From positions 1 through 64,000 of the forward strand of contig JAPLSH010000009.1 in assembly GCA_026398735.1 (NCBI GenBank): a stretch of 64,000 bases of DNA. Direction: 5' to 3'. Source of the stretch: Pseudomonadota bacterium. GTDB lineage: Bacteria > Pseudomonadota > Gammaproteobacteria > Steroidobacterales > Steroidobacteraceae. Every line of letters starts with the position of its first letter. Positions within the stretch are counted from its first letter, which is position 1. The notes below the pieces were generated by a model, which worked only from the letters and a program-made list of their open reading frames with translations, was not told the DNA's origin and searched no databases. Positions 27,862 to 37,082 of the stretch are shown here, one piece after another. The translations under genes and the position numbers were made by a program.

Positions 27862-28307
27862 AACACCCCCGCCTTACAACGATGATCGAGTAAGCCTCAA
27901 CAGGCGCACGGTAAGGGACTCAGAGACGTATGTCCCCACGCGCGTCACTGGCCCGGTTGCGTCTCCCACGATCTGCTCGAAATACGTCGCGGTTGGAGAC
28001 ATCAGGCCTGCCCCGCCGATAGTACGTCGCTCTCTGGCGAAACGTGCACTGAAAAGCGTTTAAAGCTGAAAAAACAGCGCGTTACCCTAGTAGCGTCACT
28101 ACCACGTCAGCGGCTGGCAGCATGGTAACGGCTGGCCTACGCCACGCTGGAAACCGGTGCTAGTACCCCACTGTGTCATCGCAATTCTTCGAAGTGCGTC
28201 ATGGGCCGAGCCGGGGCACCCATGCATAGTCTCACCACTATGTCTGCCCATCGTTCTCGTACACGACCACAAGCCCAAGCTTGCGCAATGTCCGTCCGGA
28301 ACCCCTG
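27862..28307. other. 446-bp divergent intergenic region
   Basis: Separates the module B operon (minus) from the glycosyltransferase cluster (plus). It should contain both promoters, but I cannot place them with confidence. A small hairpin GCTG-AAAAAA-CAGC lies near 28066-28079. No open frame here looks like a gene. The composition seems to shift to lower GC at its right side, where the glycosyltransferase genes begin. Confidence 0.5.
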
Positions 28308-29438
28308 ATGACCTTGAAAATCGCCCATATCTATCCGTTTTCACCGCAAGTGTTGAATTACTCGGATAGGGACTGGGAATCCTCTCAAGTGCCGTTGGGC
28401 GCCAACAGGGTTCTGGCAGCGCTGAACTCGCAAGACAACATGCAAAACGAGATCTGGAATTACACCCAGAGCGCGACGGTTCTCGACAGAACCCTCGATG
28501 GGCTGCGATTTATTTCCTTTCCCAGAGACCTGAACTTTCTGCCGGCGCGTATGTGGGGCCTCGTGCTCAACGGGTTCAACCGCGAGCGGTCACGCCAATT
28601 TGCGGCCTATCTTGCGCAACATCGCCAAGACCTGATTCATCTGTATGGCTTGTTCCATAAGCATGATTGGCAGTTGGTCAAAGGCACTACGCCCTATGTC
28701 ATGGAGCACATGGGCGGGGAAATATATTTTGACCGGGCAAAAGTAGAGATATTTTCGAAAGCCAGGGCGATTATTTTCTCATCTGCGACATTTCTGCAGA
28801 AATACTGCCAGCAGTACGGCCTAGATAATGGCTTATATATTCCAATTCCCACCGACTTGCAGCTTTTCCAGCCAGCTCAAAATCTTCCAACAAAGAAACA
28901 GCTGATCTTTGTCGGGCAGATTTATAAGGAAAAAGACGTATTGGAGGCCGTGGAAGTTGCAAAGGGATTGCGGGATTTAAACGTCAAAGATGTGCAGTTG
29001 GTGATAGTCGGAAAAATAGTGGATGCAGCCTATTGGCAGAAGGTCGTCGCCTACATTGAGGAACATCAACTCCAAGATCAAGTCTCGTACCTAGGCTATA
29101 TCCAAGACAAGTCCAAGCTGGCGGATATTATGCGGGAGTCGCTGTTTTTGCTGTTTCCGTCCTACAAAGAAAGCTTCGGCCAGGTGGTGATAGAGGCCAT
29201 GTCTTGTGCAATACCCGCCCTGGTATTGCAGGGGTCGGTGGGGCCGGAAGACATCATTGCAGACGGTGTGGATGGGGTGATTTCCAGCCGGACCGACTTA
29301 CTGAACCACGCCCACCGACTGGTCGAAGATCCGCAATATCGCCTGCAGCTTGGCCAAAACGGCCGCCGCAAAGTACAGCAGCATTTTAACTTTGAGCAGC
29401 GCTATGCCAGCGTCAAGCAACTGTATTTAAACCAGTGA
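28308..29438 (+). CDS. Glycosyltransferase, GT4-type
   Basis: A 376-residue GT-B fold glycosyltransferase. The C-terminal nucleotide-sugar domain shows LIFVGQIYKEKDVLEAVE, VSYLGYIQDKSKL and the donor-site run FPSYKESFGQVVIEAMSCAIP containing the E-x7-E motif. The ATG at 28308 (MTLKIAHIYPFSP) gives a normal N-terminus; a nine-residue longer frame is less likely. Probably transfers a sugar in the cytoplasm to a lipid-linked glycan for surface polysaccharide. Codon use looks more AT-rich than in neighbouring operons, which suggests acquisition by transfer. Its stop is followed at once by the next glycosyltransferase. Confidence 0.9.
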   Translation: MTLKIAHIYPFSPQVLNYSDRDWESSQVPLGANRVLAALNSQDNMQNEIWNYTQSATVLDRTLDGLRFISFPRDLNFLPARMWGLVLNGFNRERSRQFAAYLAQHRQDLIHLYGLFHKHDWQLVKGTTPYVMEHMGGEIYFDRAKVEIFSKARAIIFSSATFLQKYCQQYGLDNGLYIPIPTDLQLFQPAQNLPTKKQLIFVGQIYKEKDVLEAVEVAKGLRDLNVKDVQLVIVGKIVDAAYWQKVVAYIEEHQLQDQVSYLGYIQDKSKLADIMRESLFLLFPSYKESFGQVVIEAMSCAIPALVLQGSVGPEDIIADGVDGVISSRTDLLNHAHRLVEDPQYRLQLGQNGRRKVQQHFNFEQRYASVKQLYLNQ

Positions 29439-29443
29439 ATGCG

Positions 29444-30409
29444 ATGCAATATCCAAAAGTCTCCATAATCATTCTTAATTGGAATGGCCTGAAGGACACG
29501 CTGGAGTGTCTGGCGTCAGTCTACGAAATCGACTACCCGAACTTTGACGTGGTAGTGGCAGATAACGGTTCCCGGGATGAGCAGGCGGCAGCTATTAAGC
29601 GGCACTATCCGCAGATAACCTTAATAGAAAATGGCGCCAATCTGGGCTTTGCCGACGGCAACAACGTTGCCATCAGGCACGCGCTGACAGCCGGCGCGGA
29701 CTATTTGTTCCTGCTCAACAACGACACGGTGGTTGATCCGCAGGTGCTACACGCGCTGATCGCCGCCGCCCTGGCCCGCCCAGACGCTGGGATATATGGC
29801 GCCAAGATCTATTACCACGCACACCCTCAAACCCTCTGGTACGCCGGGGCCCAATGGGATGCTCGTCACAACGGTTTTGCCCATATTGGCATGGGGAAAA
29901 TTGACGACAGTGTGACCTGGCAGCAGATGCGAGAAGTCGACTACATCACCGGCTGCGCGTTGTTCTTCTCCAAAAACGTGGCAAATACAGTCGGTTTACT
30001 CGATGGACAATTCTTCGTCTATTTTGAAGAAACTGATTGGTGCTACAGGGCCCGCAACCTAGGTTTCAAATGCCTATATGTTCCCGAAGCCAAAGTCTGG
30101 CACAAGGTCTCGGCATCAACCGGTGGCGCCACATCAACCACCTATAATTATTATATGAGCCGCAACTTATTGCTGTTCATCCACAAGAACTTCAGCGGCA
30201 TCGAGCGGTTTAGAAAGTATCTGGGAGCTGCTGCGTCGATGTTTTTCCCGGGCGCTGCGACCGGCTTTGCACTTGCAGGCCAACACCCGTGGATCAAGCG
30301 CCTGTATTGGGATTTACAGGCACTGCCCAGCAAAGCGACAAAGTTCAAATGGTTTGGCCTGATCGATTTTAGCGCTGGCCGTTTTGGCAAGACCTCCAGA
30401 ACCCTGTGA
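29444..30409 (+). CDS. Glycosyltransferase family 2 protein
   Basis: A 321-residue GT-A fold transferase of the rhamnosyltransferase/WbbL-like kind. The N-terminus KVSIIILNWNGLKDTLECL, then VVVADNGSRDE, FLLNNDTVVDP (the DxD-type metal site) and later YFEETDWCYRARNLGFK are typical of the family. The GTG at 29435 overlaps the previous stop as GTGA and would add three residues; the ATG at 29444 gives the more usual start. A C-terminal hydrophobic segment (about 265-285) may hold it at the membrane. Works with its neighbours in polysaccharide or O-antigen assembly. Confidence 0.92.
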   Translation: MQYPKVSIIILNWNGLKDTLECLASVYEIDYPNFDVVVADNGSRDEQAAAIKRHYPQITLIENGANLGFADGNNVAIRHALTAGADYLFLLNNDTVVDPQVLHALIAAALARPDAGIYGAKIYYHAHPQTLWYAGAQWDARHNGFAHIGMGKIDDSVTWQQMREVDYITGCALFFSKNVANTVGLLDGQFFVYFEETDWCYRARNLGFKCLYVPEAKVWHKVSASTGGATSTTYNYYMSRNLLLFIHKNFSGIERFRKYLGAAASMFFPGAATGFALAGQHPWIKRLYWDLQALPSKATKFKWFGLIDFSAGRFGKTSRTL

Positions 30410-30442
30410 CTTGCCCAACCGCCCCACTATCGGAGCGAAAAC

Positions 30443-31681
30443 ATGGCACCTCGTAGGGTGCTTTTTGTACTGAGCGAGCCGCCCTATCCCGTCAATTCTG
30501 GGTCGCGGATGCGTACCGGCATGTTCATCGATGCAGCACGTGAGGCCGGGCTGCTGGTGTCGTTGATCTACCAGACCGATGCAGCATCGCCGCCGCCTGC
30601 GCAGTGGGCAGATCGAGACTATGAACAGCTGTGGCCCGTCCAGACGCCACAGGAAAGACCTACTGCCAGAGGTGTTGGGGAACGACTGCTTGCCAAATGC
30701 AGCCAAGTGTTTGATCTGCTAAAGGGCCGCCCGTGGGGCTTTTCTGGCTCAGCAATCGACGAGTACGCGAGGCAATTTCGGGCCGTGGTAAACAGCCACC
30801 GGTTCGACTTTGTCTTTTGCCGCTATATCTCGACGGCGCAATTTGTCCTGCCAGAGCACGGCCTGCTGCACGGCAGAGTCATTGTGGATTTGGACGACAT
30901 AGAGCCCATTAAGGCTGCACGCCAATTGGCGCAAACAGAGCGTCCGTTTACGTATCGCTATTACAGGTCTCGGTTTAACAACTATCTGCTAGCCAACTTT
31001 CACAAGCGACTGGCAGTGTTGGATCAGGTCTTGGTTTGCTCCGAAGCGGATCGACGCCATGTGTTGGCAAGAGGCTGGTCGGGCAATGTCAGAGTCGTCC
31101 CTAATGGGATCAGTGTCGCCAGCGATACCTGCATCGCGCAGTATTCACAGCAAGCATGGTCAGCCAAAGCACTGTTGTTCTGCGGCAACCTTTCCTACGG
31201 CCCGAATCTGGACGGGTTGCAATGGTTTCTTGATCGCGCCTGGCCACTGGTTCTGGCCACCCATCCAGATGCAACACTGCACATCGTGGGCAAGACCCCA
31301 GACCCACTGTTATTCAGACATGTAGACGACAAAAGCGTCTTTCTGCATGCGGACGTTCCCAGTGTCCTACCGTTTTATTTAACTGCGTCAGTGGCCATAG
31401 CGCCCATTCTTGCAGCCGGTGGCACGCGCATAAAAATTCTGGAGTCCTTTGCCAACCGACGGCCTGTGGTATCCACCACCATTGGGGCCGAAGGACTGGA
31501 TGTTATGCACGGCGATCACTGCCTGATTGCAGATACGCCAGAGTTGTTTGCCCTAGCGTGTTGTGAGCTGCTGGGCAATTGGAAGGCAGCCGAGACACTG
31601 ACGCTGCAAGCGCACCGCCTGGTGGTTGCAAAGTACGACAGCGCGTCCATCAAGGCAGAGATCAGCCAGCTACTTGACTGA
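30443..31681 (+). CDS. Glycosyltransferase, GT4-type
   Basis: A 412-residue protein with the N-terminal pattern of GT-B transferases (VLFVLSEPPYPVNSGSRMR) and, in the C-terminal half, VRVVPNGISV, LLFCGNLSYGPNLDGLQWF, LHIVGKTPD and APILAAGGTRIKILESFA, which form the donor-binding site. The layout recalls glycosyltransferases of the exopolysaccharide-associated TIGR03087 type, but I am not certain of the subfamily. The ATG at 30443 is 33 bp after the GT2 gene. A 12-base C tract lies 21 bp beyond its stop. Confidence 0.88.
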   Translation: MAPRRVLFVLSEPPYPVNSGSRMRTGMFIDAAREAGLLVSLIYQTDAASPPPAQWADRDYEQLWPVQTPQERPTARGVGERLLAKCSQVFDLLKGRPWGFSGSAIDEYARQFRAVVNSHRFDFVFCRYISTAQFVLPEHGLLHGRVIVDLDDIEPIKAARQLAQTERPFTYRYYRSRFNNYLLANFHKRLAVLDQVLVCSEADRRHVLARGWSGNVRVVPNGISVASDTCIAQYSQQAWSAKALLFCGNLSYGPNLDGLQWFLDRAWPLVLATHPDATLHIVGKTPDPLLFRHVDDKSVFLHADVPSVLPFYLTASVAIAPILAAGGTRIKILESFANRRPVVSTTIGAEGLDVMHGDHCLIADTPELFALACCELLGNWKAAETLTLQAHRLVVAKYDSASIKAEISQLLD

Positions 31682-31702
31682 AGGGCTGCCGCTCGCCCAT
31701 CG

Positions 31703-31714
31703 CCCCCCCCCCCC
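31703..31714 (+). repeat. Homopolymeric C tract (12 bases)
   Basis: Twelve consecutive C residues in the 126-bp gap between the last glycosyltransferase stop and the G8-domain gene. Such tracts slip during replication and could vary spacing or leader structure, but this one lies about 94 bp before the next ATG and outside any frame. The length may also be uncertain from sequencing. Confidence 0.9.
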
Positions 31715-31807
31715 ACACTGGGACTGAGCGCAAACCCGGCCGATAGCGCTATCCTCTGGTCCTATCTGTTCCGGGGCAACGTTAGAAGAAGAAACAGGGG
31801 CGATAAC

Positions 31808-34384
31808 ATGATTAAGCCAGTTCATTCATTGGTTGTTGCAGTGACGGCTGCTGCCGTTTATCTCTCCTGTTCGCCCAGCGCCGCTGTAGCGGCGCAGGTC
31901 AAGGCGACGCGCTGGTCGGATCCGGCCAGTTGGCCGGGCAATAAGATTCCTAGCGCTGGCGACACCGTCGAGATTGCCAGCGACAAACAAGTGATTTTGG
32001 ACGTGAGCCCTCCTGCGCTCAACGGCATCACCATCAACGGCACGCTCAGCTTCGCCAACACGGTCGACCTGGAACTCACCACTGAATGGATCATGCTGCA
32101 CGGTGAGCTGCAGATCGGCACACAAGCCAAGCCTCACACGCGCAAAGCGACCATCACCCTCACCGACAAGATCAAAGGTGAAAACCTCATGGGTGGCATG
32201 GGTGACCGCGGCATCCTGCTGTCGGGCGGCACCTTAAACCTGCACGGCAACCAGAAGAACACGTGGACCAAGTTGACCCGGACGGCGGCGGCAGGCAGCA
32301 CGTCAATCCAAGTTGGCAATGCCTCAGGCTGGCGGGTTGGCGATGAGATCGTGCTGGCGTCAACCGATTACGATCCGCGACAGGCCGAGCAGCGCAGCAT
32401 TACTGCCATCAAGGGCAATACGATCACGCTGGATCGCAAGCTCGACTACATGCACTTCGGCAAGATTACCTTCGGGGTGGATGAACGCGGCGAAGTGGGT
32501 TTGCTGACGCGCAATATCAAGATTCAGGCATCAGAGGATGCTGCACAGTCCTTCTTTGGCGGCCACATCATGGCGATGCCCACCAGCAAGATGTTCGTCG
32601 AGGGCATCGAACTGACGCGCATGGGCCAGAACCTGACACTGGCGCGCTACCCCATCCATTGGCATTTGGTGGGCGATGCGCTGGGGCAGTACATCAAGAA
32701 TGCTGCCATCCACCACACTTACAACCGCTGTGTAACCGTGCACGGGACTCACAACCTGCGCGTGGAGAACAACGTCACCTACAACACTGTGGGTCACTGT
32801 TTCTTCATGGAAGACGGCATAGAGCACGGCAATGAGTTCATTCGCAACTTGGCGATGCAGACCAAGTGCCACACGTCTCAGCCCTGCGTGCCGACCAATC
32901 TTGCGGCAGCAGGCGAAAGCGCCGGCTTTGACGATCGCCAAGGTGTGCGAGCCAGCGGCCAGACCTCCAAGCAGGTGCTGCTGCCTTCAGACAACACCGT
33001 GTCATCTTTCTGGATCACCAACCCGGACAACACCTACCGCGACAACGTGGCCGCAGGCTCCGATGCAAATGGTTTCTGGATGTCTTTGCCCGAGCACCCC
33101 AACGGCGCATTCTTGGGCACCGATGCCAGCAAGGCCACTTGGCCGCGTCGCACGGCACTGCGCGAGTTCAAGGGTAACGTGGCGCACTCCAACTACGACG
33201 GGTTCATGCTCGACCGCAACATTGCGGCCAACAACACCTTCGGCGTCACCGGCAGTTCGCATCAGCCCAAACTGGATCCAGCAGACGCCACGAGCAAGAC
33301 GGTGGAATCGGTGTTTGCGGATCTCACCGCTTACAAGAACCGCAATGGCGGCATCTGGGGTCGTGGTGAGATGCATACCTTCATCAATCTGAAGTTGGCC
33401 GACAACGCCATGGGCTATACGCATGCCTCGGGCAACTTCGGCCGTGATCCGTTTACCTCGCGGGTGATCGATTCACTGTTCGTTGGTGAATCCGAGAACC
33501 TCGGCAACCCTCAGACACCAGCAGAAGTGGCTTACGGCCGCAGCCTTCCCAAGCCGCAGTTGCCGGACTTTCCGATCCGCGGCTATGAGTACTACGACTA
33601 CCGGCACGATGTGCAGAACAGCACCTTCGTCAATTACCAAGACAACGCGACGCGCAAGACCGGCGCCATCTCATATCTGCTGTTCACCAGCTTCGGCGTC
33701 AGCACAGAAAATGCTGTCGAGGGCGCGAAGTTCATCAATGCCAAGCCAGTGTATTTCCCAACCCTGGAACGCAAATGGGGCAATGACAATGGCAGTAGCG
33801 CAGCATGGAAAGTGTCTGCAATCCACGATAAGGACGGGTCGGTCAGCGGTGTGCCCAATTCATACATCCTGATCAACGATGGCGCTTACGACAGCATCGC
33901 TGCGGACGCGCAGGCCTGCCAGATCAAGCCCGACTGGAATGCTGCTGTTTGCAAGGGCGATGTAGGACGCATGAACTTTGCGCGCGCCGCTGGCGGACCC
34001 ATCGCCGGAATCGGTGCAGGTGCAGCGGGTACGCCGCCCCCGCCGCCGCCGCAGATTGTGCTCAGCCGCAACGGCAAGACCTATACCGTGACCCAGAGCA
34101 GCAACGTGCGATCGGGCACCGAGATCAAGCTGGCCACCGCAGAGCCTTCGCTTAACGTGAACCTGACCGAGTTGGACAAAGGCTCGTGGGTCATTTTGGA
34201 ACTGCCGGGCTATACCAGCGCAACCTCGGGCACTGCACTGGGCAGTCTCGATGCGCTGCGCAGTGCCAGTGCAACCTCGTTTTACAAAGACAAGGACGCG
34301 CTCTGGGTCAAAGTGGTCTCAGACGGCAGTGGTGCCAGCGTCGCGATTCCGGGCAGCGGCACCAGCATTCAGGTCAGTAGGTAA
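31808..34384 (+). CDS. G8-domain, right-handed beta-helix protein (CEMIP/hyaluronidase-like)
   Basis: An 858-residue secreted protein. After a signal peptide (to about residue 29) comes a G8-like domain: ATRWSDPASWPGNKIPSAGD at 33-52, LNGTITINGTLSF-like strands and LTTEWIMLHGELQIGT. The centre (about 270-560) has parallel beta-helix features with IHWHLVGDALGQYIKNAAIH and NVTYNTVGHCFFMEDGIEHG, which match the arrangement in CEMIP, TMEM2 and PKHD1-type proteins. A proline run (PPPPPPQ) near 748 leads to a C-terminal domain of about 100 residues. Related eukaryotic proteins depolymerise hyaluronan, so a polysaccharide-cleaving or binding role fits, next to the glycosyltransferases. Activity is not proven by sequence. 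Confidence 0.82.
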   Translation: MIKPVHSLVVAVTAAAVYLSCSPSAAVAAQVKATRWSDPASWPGNKIPSAGDTVEIASDKQVILDVSPPALNGITINGTLSFANTVDLELTTEWIMLHGELQIGTQAKPHTRKATITLTDKIKGENLMGGMGDRGILLSGGTLNLHGNQKNTWTKLTRTAAAGSTSIQVGNASGWRVGDEIVLASTDYDPRQAEQRSITAIKGNTITLDRKLDYMHFGKITFGVDERGEVGLLTRNIKIQASEDAAQSFFGGHIMAMPTSKMFVEGIELTRMGQNLTLARYPIHWHLVGDALGQYIKNAAIHHTYNRCVTVHGTHNLRVENNVTYNTVGHCFFMEDGIEHGNEFIRNLAMQTKCHTSQPCVPTNLAAAGESAGFDDRQGVRASGQTSKQVLLPSDNTVSSFWITNPDNTYRDNVAAGSDANGFWMSLPEHPNGAFLGTDASKATWPRRTALREFKGNVAHSNYDGFMLDRNIAANNTFGVTGSSHQPKLDPADATSKTVESVFADLTAYKNRNGGIWGRGEMHTFINLKLADNAMGYTHASGNFGRDPFTSRVIDSLFVGESENLGNPQTPAEVAYGRSLPKPQLPDFPIRGYEYYDYRHDVQNSTFVNYQDNATRKTGAISYLLFTSFGVSTENAVEGAKFINAKPVYFPTLERKWGNDNGSSAAWKVSAIHDKDGSVSGVPNSYILINDGAYDSIAADAQACQIKPDWNAAVCKGDVGRMNFARAAGGPIAGIGAGAAGTPPPPPPQIVLSRNGKTYTVTQSSNVRSGTEIKLATAEPSLNVNLTELDKGSWVILELPGYTSATSGTALGSLDALRSASATSFYKDKDALWVKVVSDGSGASVAIPGSGTSIQVSR

Positions 34385-34482
34385 GTGGCTGGCTGTTGGT
34401 GGCGGGGATAATTGACATGCCCTCCATCCGATAGCAGTCTGAAGAACGTGTCCGATTCAATCGTCACTTGGAGTCACGCTAT

Positions 34483-35004
34483 ATGAAACGCTCTCTCGCG
34501 CTGTTGATCGCTGCCAGCCTTGCCAGTGCAGCGGCTTTTGCCCAAGCACCGATGCGTTCACTGGCCGACCCGGTGGTGGCCCACGCAGATCCGGAGTCGC
34601 TGTTCACCAGCAAGAACGCGGCAATTCACCGCAACAAGCAAGCAGCCCTGCACATCATGCGTGAACTGCTGCAGTGCAATCAGTGGGCACGTTCTGACCA
34701 GTGGCTTAGCAACAAGTACATTCAGCACAACCCGATGGCTGCCTCGGGCCTGGATGGCGTGAAGAAGTACTTCATCGAGGTCGCCAAGCGCGTGCCAACG
34801 CCCACCTGCACCAAGCTCACCAGCCCGGTCGTCGCCGTGCAGGCTGAAGGCGATTACGTGACCGTGCTGACTGTGCGCGAGATCAAGTACACCGACGATC
34901 CGACCAAGTCCTATACGACTACTTGGTTTGATACTTGGCGCTTTGTCGACGGCAAGGCCGACGAGCATTGGGATCCGGCCACGCTGCCGGTGCCGGTCAA
35001 GTAA
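34483..35004 (+). CDS. Secreted SnoaL/NTF2-like protein
   Basis: A 173-residue protein with signal peptide MKRSLALLIAASLASAAAFA. The body has the SnoaL-like aldol-condensing family layout: IMRELLQCNQWARSDQWLSN, KYIQHNPMAASGLDGVKKYF and, near the end, WFDTWRFVDGKADEHWD. The ATG at 34483 lies 8 bp behind GGAGT; a start at 34468 would place that site inside the gene. Only the fold can be inferred; the HNP and DEHWD residues are the family's pocket positions. It stands between the G8 protein and the tRNA-modification fusion, with no clear partner. Confidence 0.82.
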   Translation: MKRSLALLIAASLASAAAFAQAPMRSLADPVVAHADPESLFTSKNAAIHRNKQAALHIMRELLQCNQWARSDQWLSNKYIQHNPMAASGLDGVKKYFIEVAKRVPTPTCTKLTSPVVAVQAEGDYVTVLTVREIKYTDDPTKSYTTTWFDTWRFVDGKADEHWDPATLPVPVK

Positions 35005-35078
35005 CTGGCCGACTAACGGCGCTTGGAACATGGATGATGCCTGCGGGCATCATCCATTAATCCTTTATCATCCCGCCC

Positions 35079-36908
35079 GTGACCTCTGAAGCTACAGCCA
35101 GCTCTTCGCTGCCCATCGTTAACATCGCGGCCTACCGCTTCGCCACGCTGCAAGACCTGCAGGCGCTGCGCACCGAGCTGCTCGCGCTCTGCCGCATAGG
35201 CCAGTTGCGCGGCACCATCCTGCTGAGCACCGAGGGCATCAACCTGTTCATGGCAGGCGAAGCCGGGGCAATAGAGTCGCTGCTGGCGCGTCTGCGCCGC
35301 GTGCCAGGCCTTGAACCCCTTGCAGCCAAATACAGCTACACGGCCGATCAACCCTTTAGACGTATGCTGGTGCGCATCAAGCGCGAGATCATCGCCTTTG
35401 GCGTGCCGGGCATCGTTCCGGCACAACGCACCTCACCCAAGCTAGCCCCACAGCAACTCAAAGCATGGCTGGATGAAGGCAAGCAGATCACGCTGCTAGA
35501 TACGCGCAACGACTATGAAGTAAAGCTCGGCACGTTCGAGAACGCGCTGCCTGCTGGCGTGGATCATTTTCGGGACTTCCCCGCCGCGGTCGCCAAGCTG
35601 CCAGAAGCGCTTAAAGAGCAGACCATCGTGATGTTCTGCACCGGTGGCATACGCTGCGAAAAAGCCGGACCCTATATGGAGTCGCAGGGCTTCAAAAATG
35701 TGCTGCAGCTAGATGGCGGCATCCTCAAGTACTTCGAGGAGTGTGGCGGCTCTCATTACAACGGCGAGTGCTTTGTCTTTGATCAGCGCGTGGGCGTAGA
35801 CCCTGCGCTGCAGGAGTCCGACGCTGCGCAGTGTTTCAAGTGCCTCTCGCCGCTGACTGTGGACGAGCAGAAAGACGCGCGCTATGTACCCGGGCGGTCT
35901 TGCCCGTGGTGTTATCGCAGTGATGCCGAACAGGCCGCAGCACACTTGCACAGCCGCAACCTTGCGATGCGCGCAGCCATGCATCCGCTGCCCGGCAGCA
36001 CACCCGCCGACGTGTTTCGCCCACTGCGTGTGCCACAAGACTGCGATGGCCTGTCGGTGCTGGAGACCTTCTGTCGCGTTTTGAGCCATCTGTCTGCGAA
36101 CTATTGGGATGAAGAATGTCGCGCCGGCAATCTGCTCGATTCAAGGCACCAGGTGCTGGCCGCAACGCACGTCGTGCACGCTGGCGATCGGCTGCTGCAT
36201 CGGCATCCGCAGACCATAGAGCCGGATGTGAATGGCGATGTGACGGTCCTCTATGAAGATGAGGCGCTGCTGGTGCTGAACAAGCCCGCACCCCTACCCA
36301 TGCATGCCGGTGGCCGGTTTACGCGCAACACCTTGCAGCAAGCGCTGAACACGGTGTACCGGCCGCAAAAGCCCAAGCCCGCACACCGTCTCGATGCCAA
36401 CACCACCGGTCTGGTGATTGCCGCCCGTAATCGTCACTTTGCCGGGCGGCTGCAGAGCCAGTTTGCCGAGGGTCACGTCAGCAAAACCTATCTGGTGCGG
36501 GTGCACAGCCATCCGTCGCAAGATGCCTTCCGGTGCGACGCGCCGATCGGCAGAGAAGCCTGTGCCTCTGGCACGCGCGAGGTCGATGAGCAAAATGGTG
36601 ACGACGCAACCACGCTGTTCACGGTGCTGCAGCGCTTGCCCGACGGCACCAGTCTGCTCGAAGCACGGCCGCTGACCGGGCGCACCAACCAGATCCGGAT
36701 TCATTGCGCCCATCTTGGCTGCGCAGTGGTGGGCGACGCCGCTTATCGCGACGGTGACGCGCCACCGCGACTGACCAAAGAGCTGGGCGAACCCCCGCTA
36801 TGCCTGCATGCCTGGCAGATCAGCTTTGCCCACCCGGCAAGTGGCGTTGCCGTGACGTTTACTGCGCCACCGCCCCAGTGGGCTGCCCAGGGCCAAATCG
36901 CCCCTTGA
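35079..36908 (+). CDS. TrhO-type tRNA hydroxylase fused to RluA-type pseudouridine synthase
   Basis: A 609-residue cytosolic fusion from a GTG start. Residues about 12-285 match the rhodanese-related TrhO/YceA family, which makes 5-hydroxyuridine at tRNA position 34: GTILLSTEGINLFM, the rhodanese loop CTGGIRCEKA with Cys187 and Cys193, and a cysteine cluster CFKC (252-255) and CPWC (275-278). Residues about 325-600 are an RluA-family pseudouridine synthase with HRLDANTTGL (catalytic Asp439), KTYLVRV and GRTNQIRIH. The linker near 300 shows no stop or frameshift, so it is a true two-enzyme chain. The RluA half lacks a visible S4 domain. Which RNA it modifies is unknown; tRNA would fit the first half. 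Confidence 0.92.
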   Translation: MTSEATASSSLPIVNIAAYRFATLQDLQALRTELLALCRIGQLRGTILLSTEGINLFMAGEAGAIESLLARLRRVPGLEPLAAKYSYTADQPFRRMLVRIKREIIAFGVPGIVPAQRTSPKLAPQQLKAWLDEGKQITLLDTRNDYEVKLGTFENALPAGVDHFRDFPAAVAKLPEALKEQTIVMFCTGGIRCEKAGPYMESQGFKNVLQLDGGILKYFEECGGSHYNGECFVFDQRVGVDPALQESDAAQCFKCLSPLTVDEQKDARYVPGRSCPWCYRSDAEQAAAHLHSRNLAMRAAMHPLPGSTPADVFRPLRVPQDCDGLSVLETFCRVLSHLSANYWDEECRAGNLLDSRHQVLAATHVVHAGDRLLHRHPQTIEPDVNGDVTVLYEDEALLVLNKPAPLPMHAGGRFTRNTLQQALNTVYRPQKPKPAHRLDANTTGLVIAARNRHFAGRLQSQFAEGHVSKTYLVRVHSHPSQDAFRCDAPIGREACASGTREVDEQNGDDATTLFTVLQRLPDGTSLLEARPLTGRTNQIRIHCAHLGCAVVGDAAYRDGDAPPRLTKELGEPPLCLHAWQISFAHPASGVAVTFTAPPPQWAAQGQIAP

Positions 36909-37019
36909 ACGCTGATCGCAGCTATCGCATTGCGTCGCAAAGCTGCTAAACGATACGATACGGTACGACCCGCATAGAATAATCGTTGAAAGATCAATTG
37001 GGCCGGGGTTTCTCAAATG

Positions 37020-37042
37020 GCCAGACCTGCAATCTGGCTTTT
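37020..37042 (+). terminator. Hairpin with T-run upstream of the TonB receptor
   Basis: GCCAGA (37020-37025) pairs with TCTGGC (37033-37038) around a 7-base loop, followed by TTTT. It lies 112 bp after the fusion gene stop and 45 bp before the TonB receptor start, so it may be a weak terminator for the first gene or an attenuator in the leader of the second. Confidence 0.4.
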
Positions 37043-37082
37043 CAGACTGTTCATAACTAGAAAATTTTGGGGGGAGTAGCAA

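Noticed and set aside
25585-27885. 766-codon plus-strand frame opposite the module B DUF1592 gene
   Set aside because: The minus-strand gene has five known domains and a signal peptide; the plus frame is an antisense by-product of high GC.
36940-36975. Short direct repeat CGATACGATACGG as an operator before the TonB receptor
   Set aside because: It is short and unsymmetrical, and no matching copy was seen near the other receptor; not enough to call a site.
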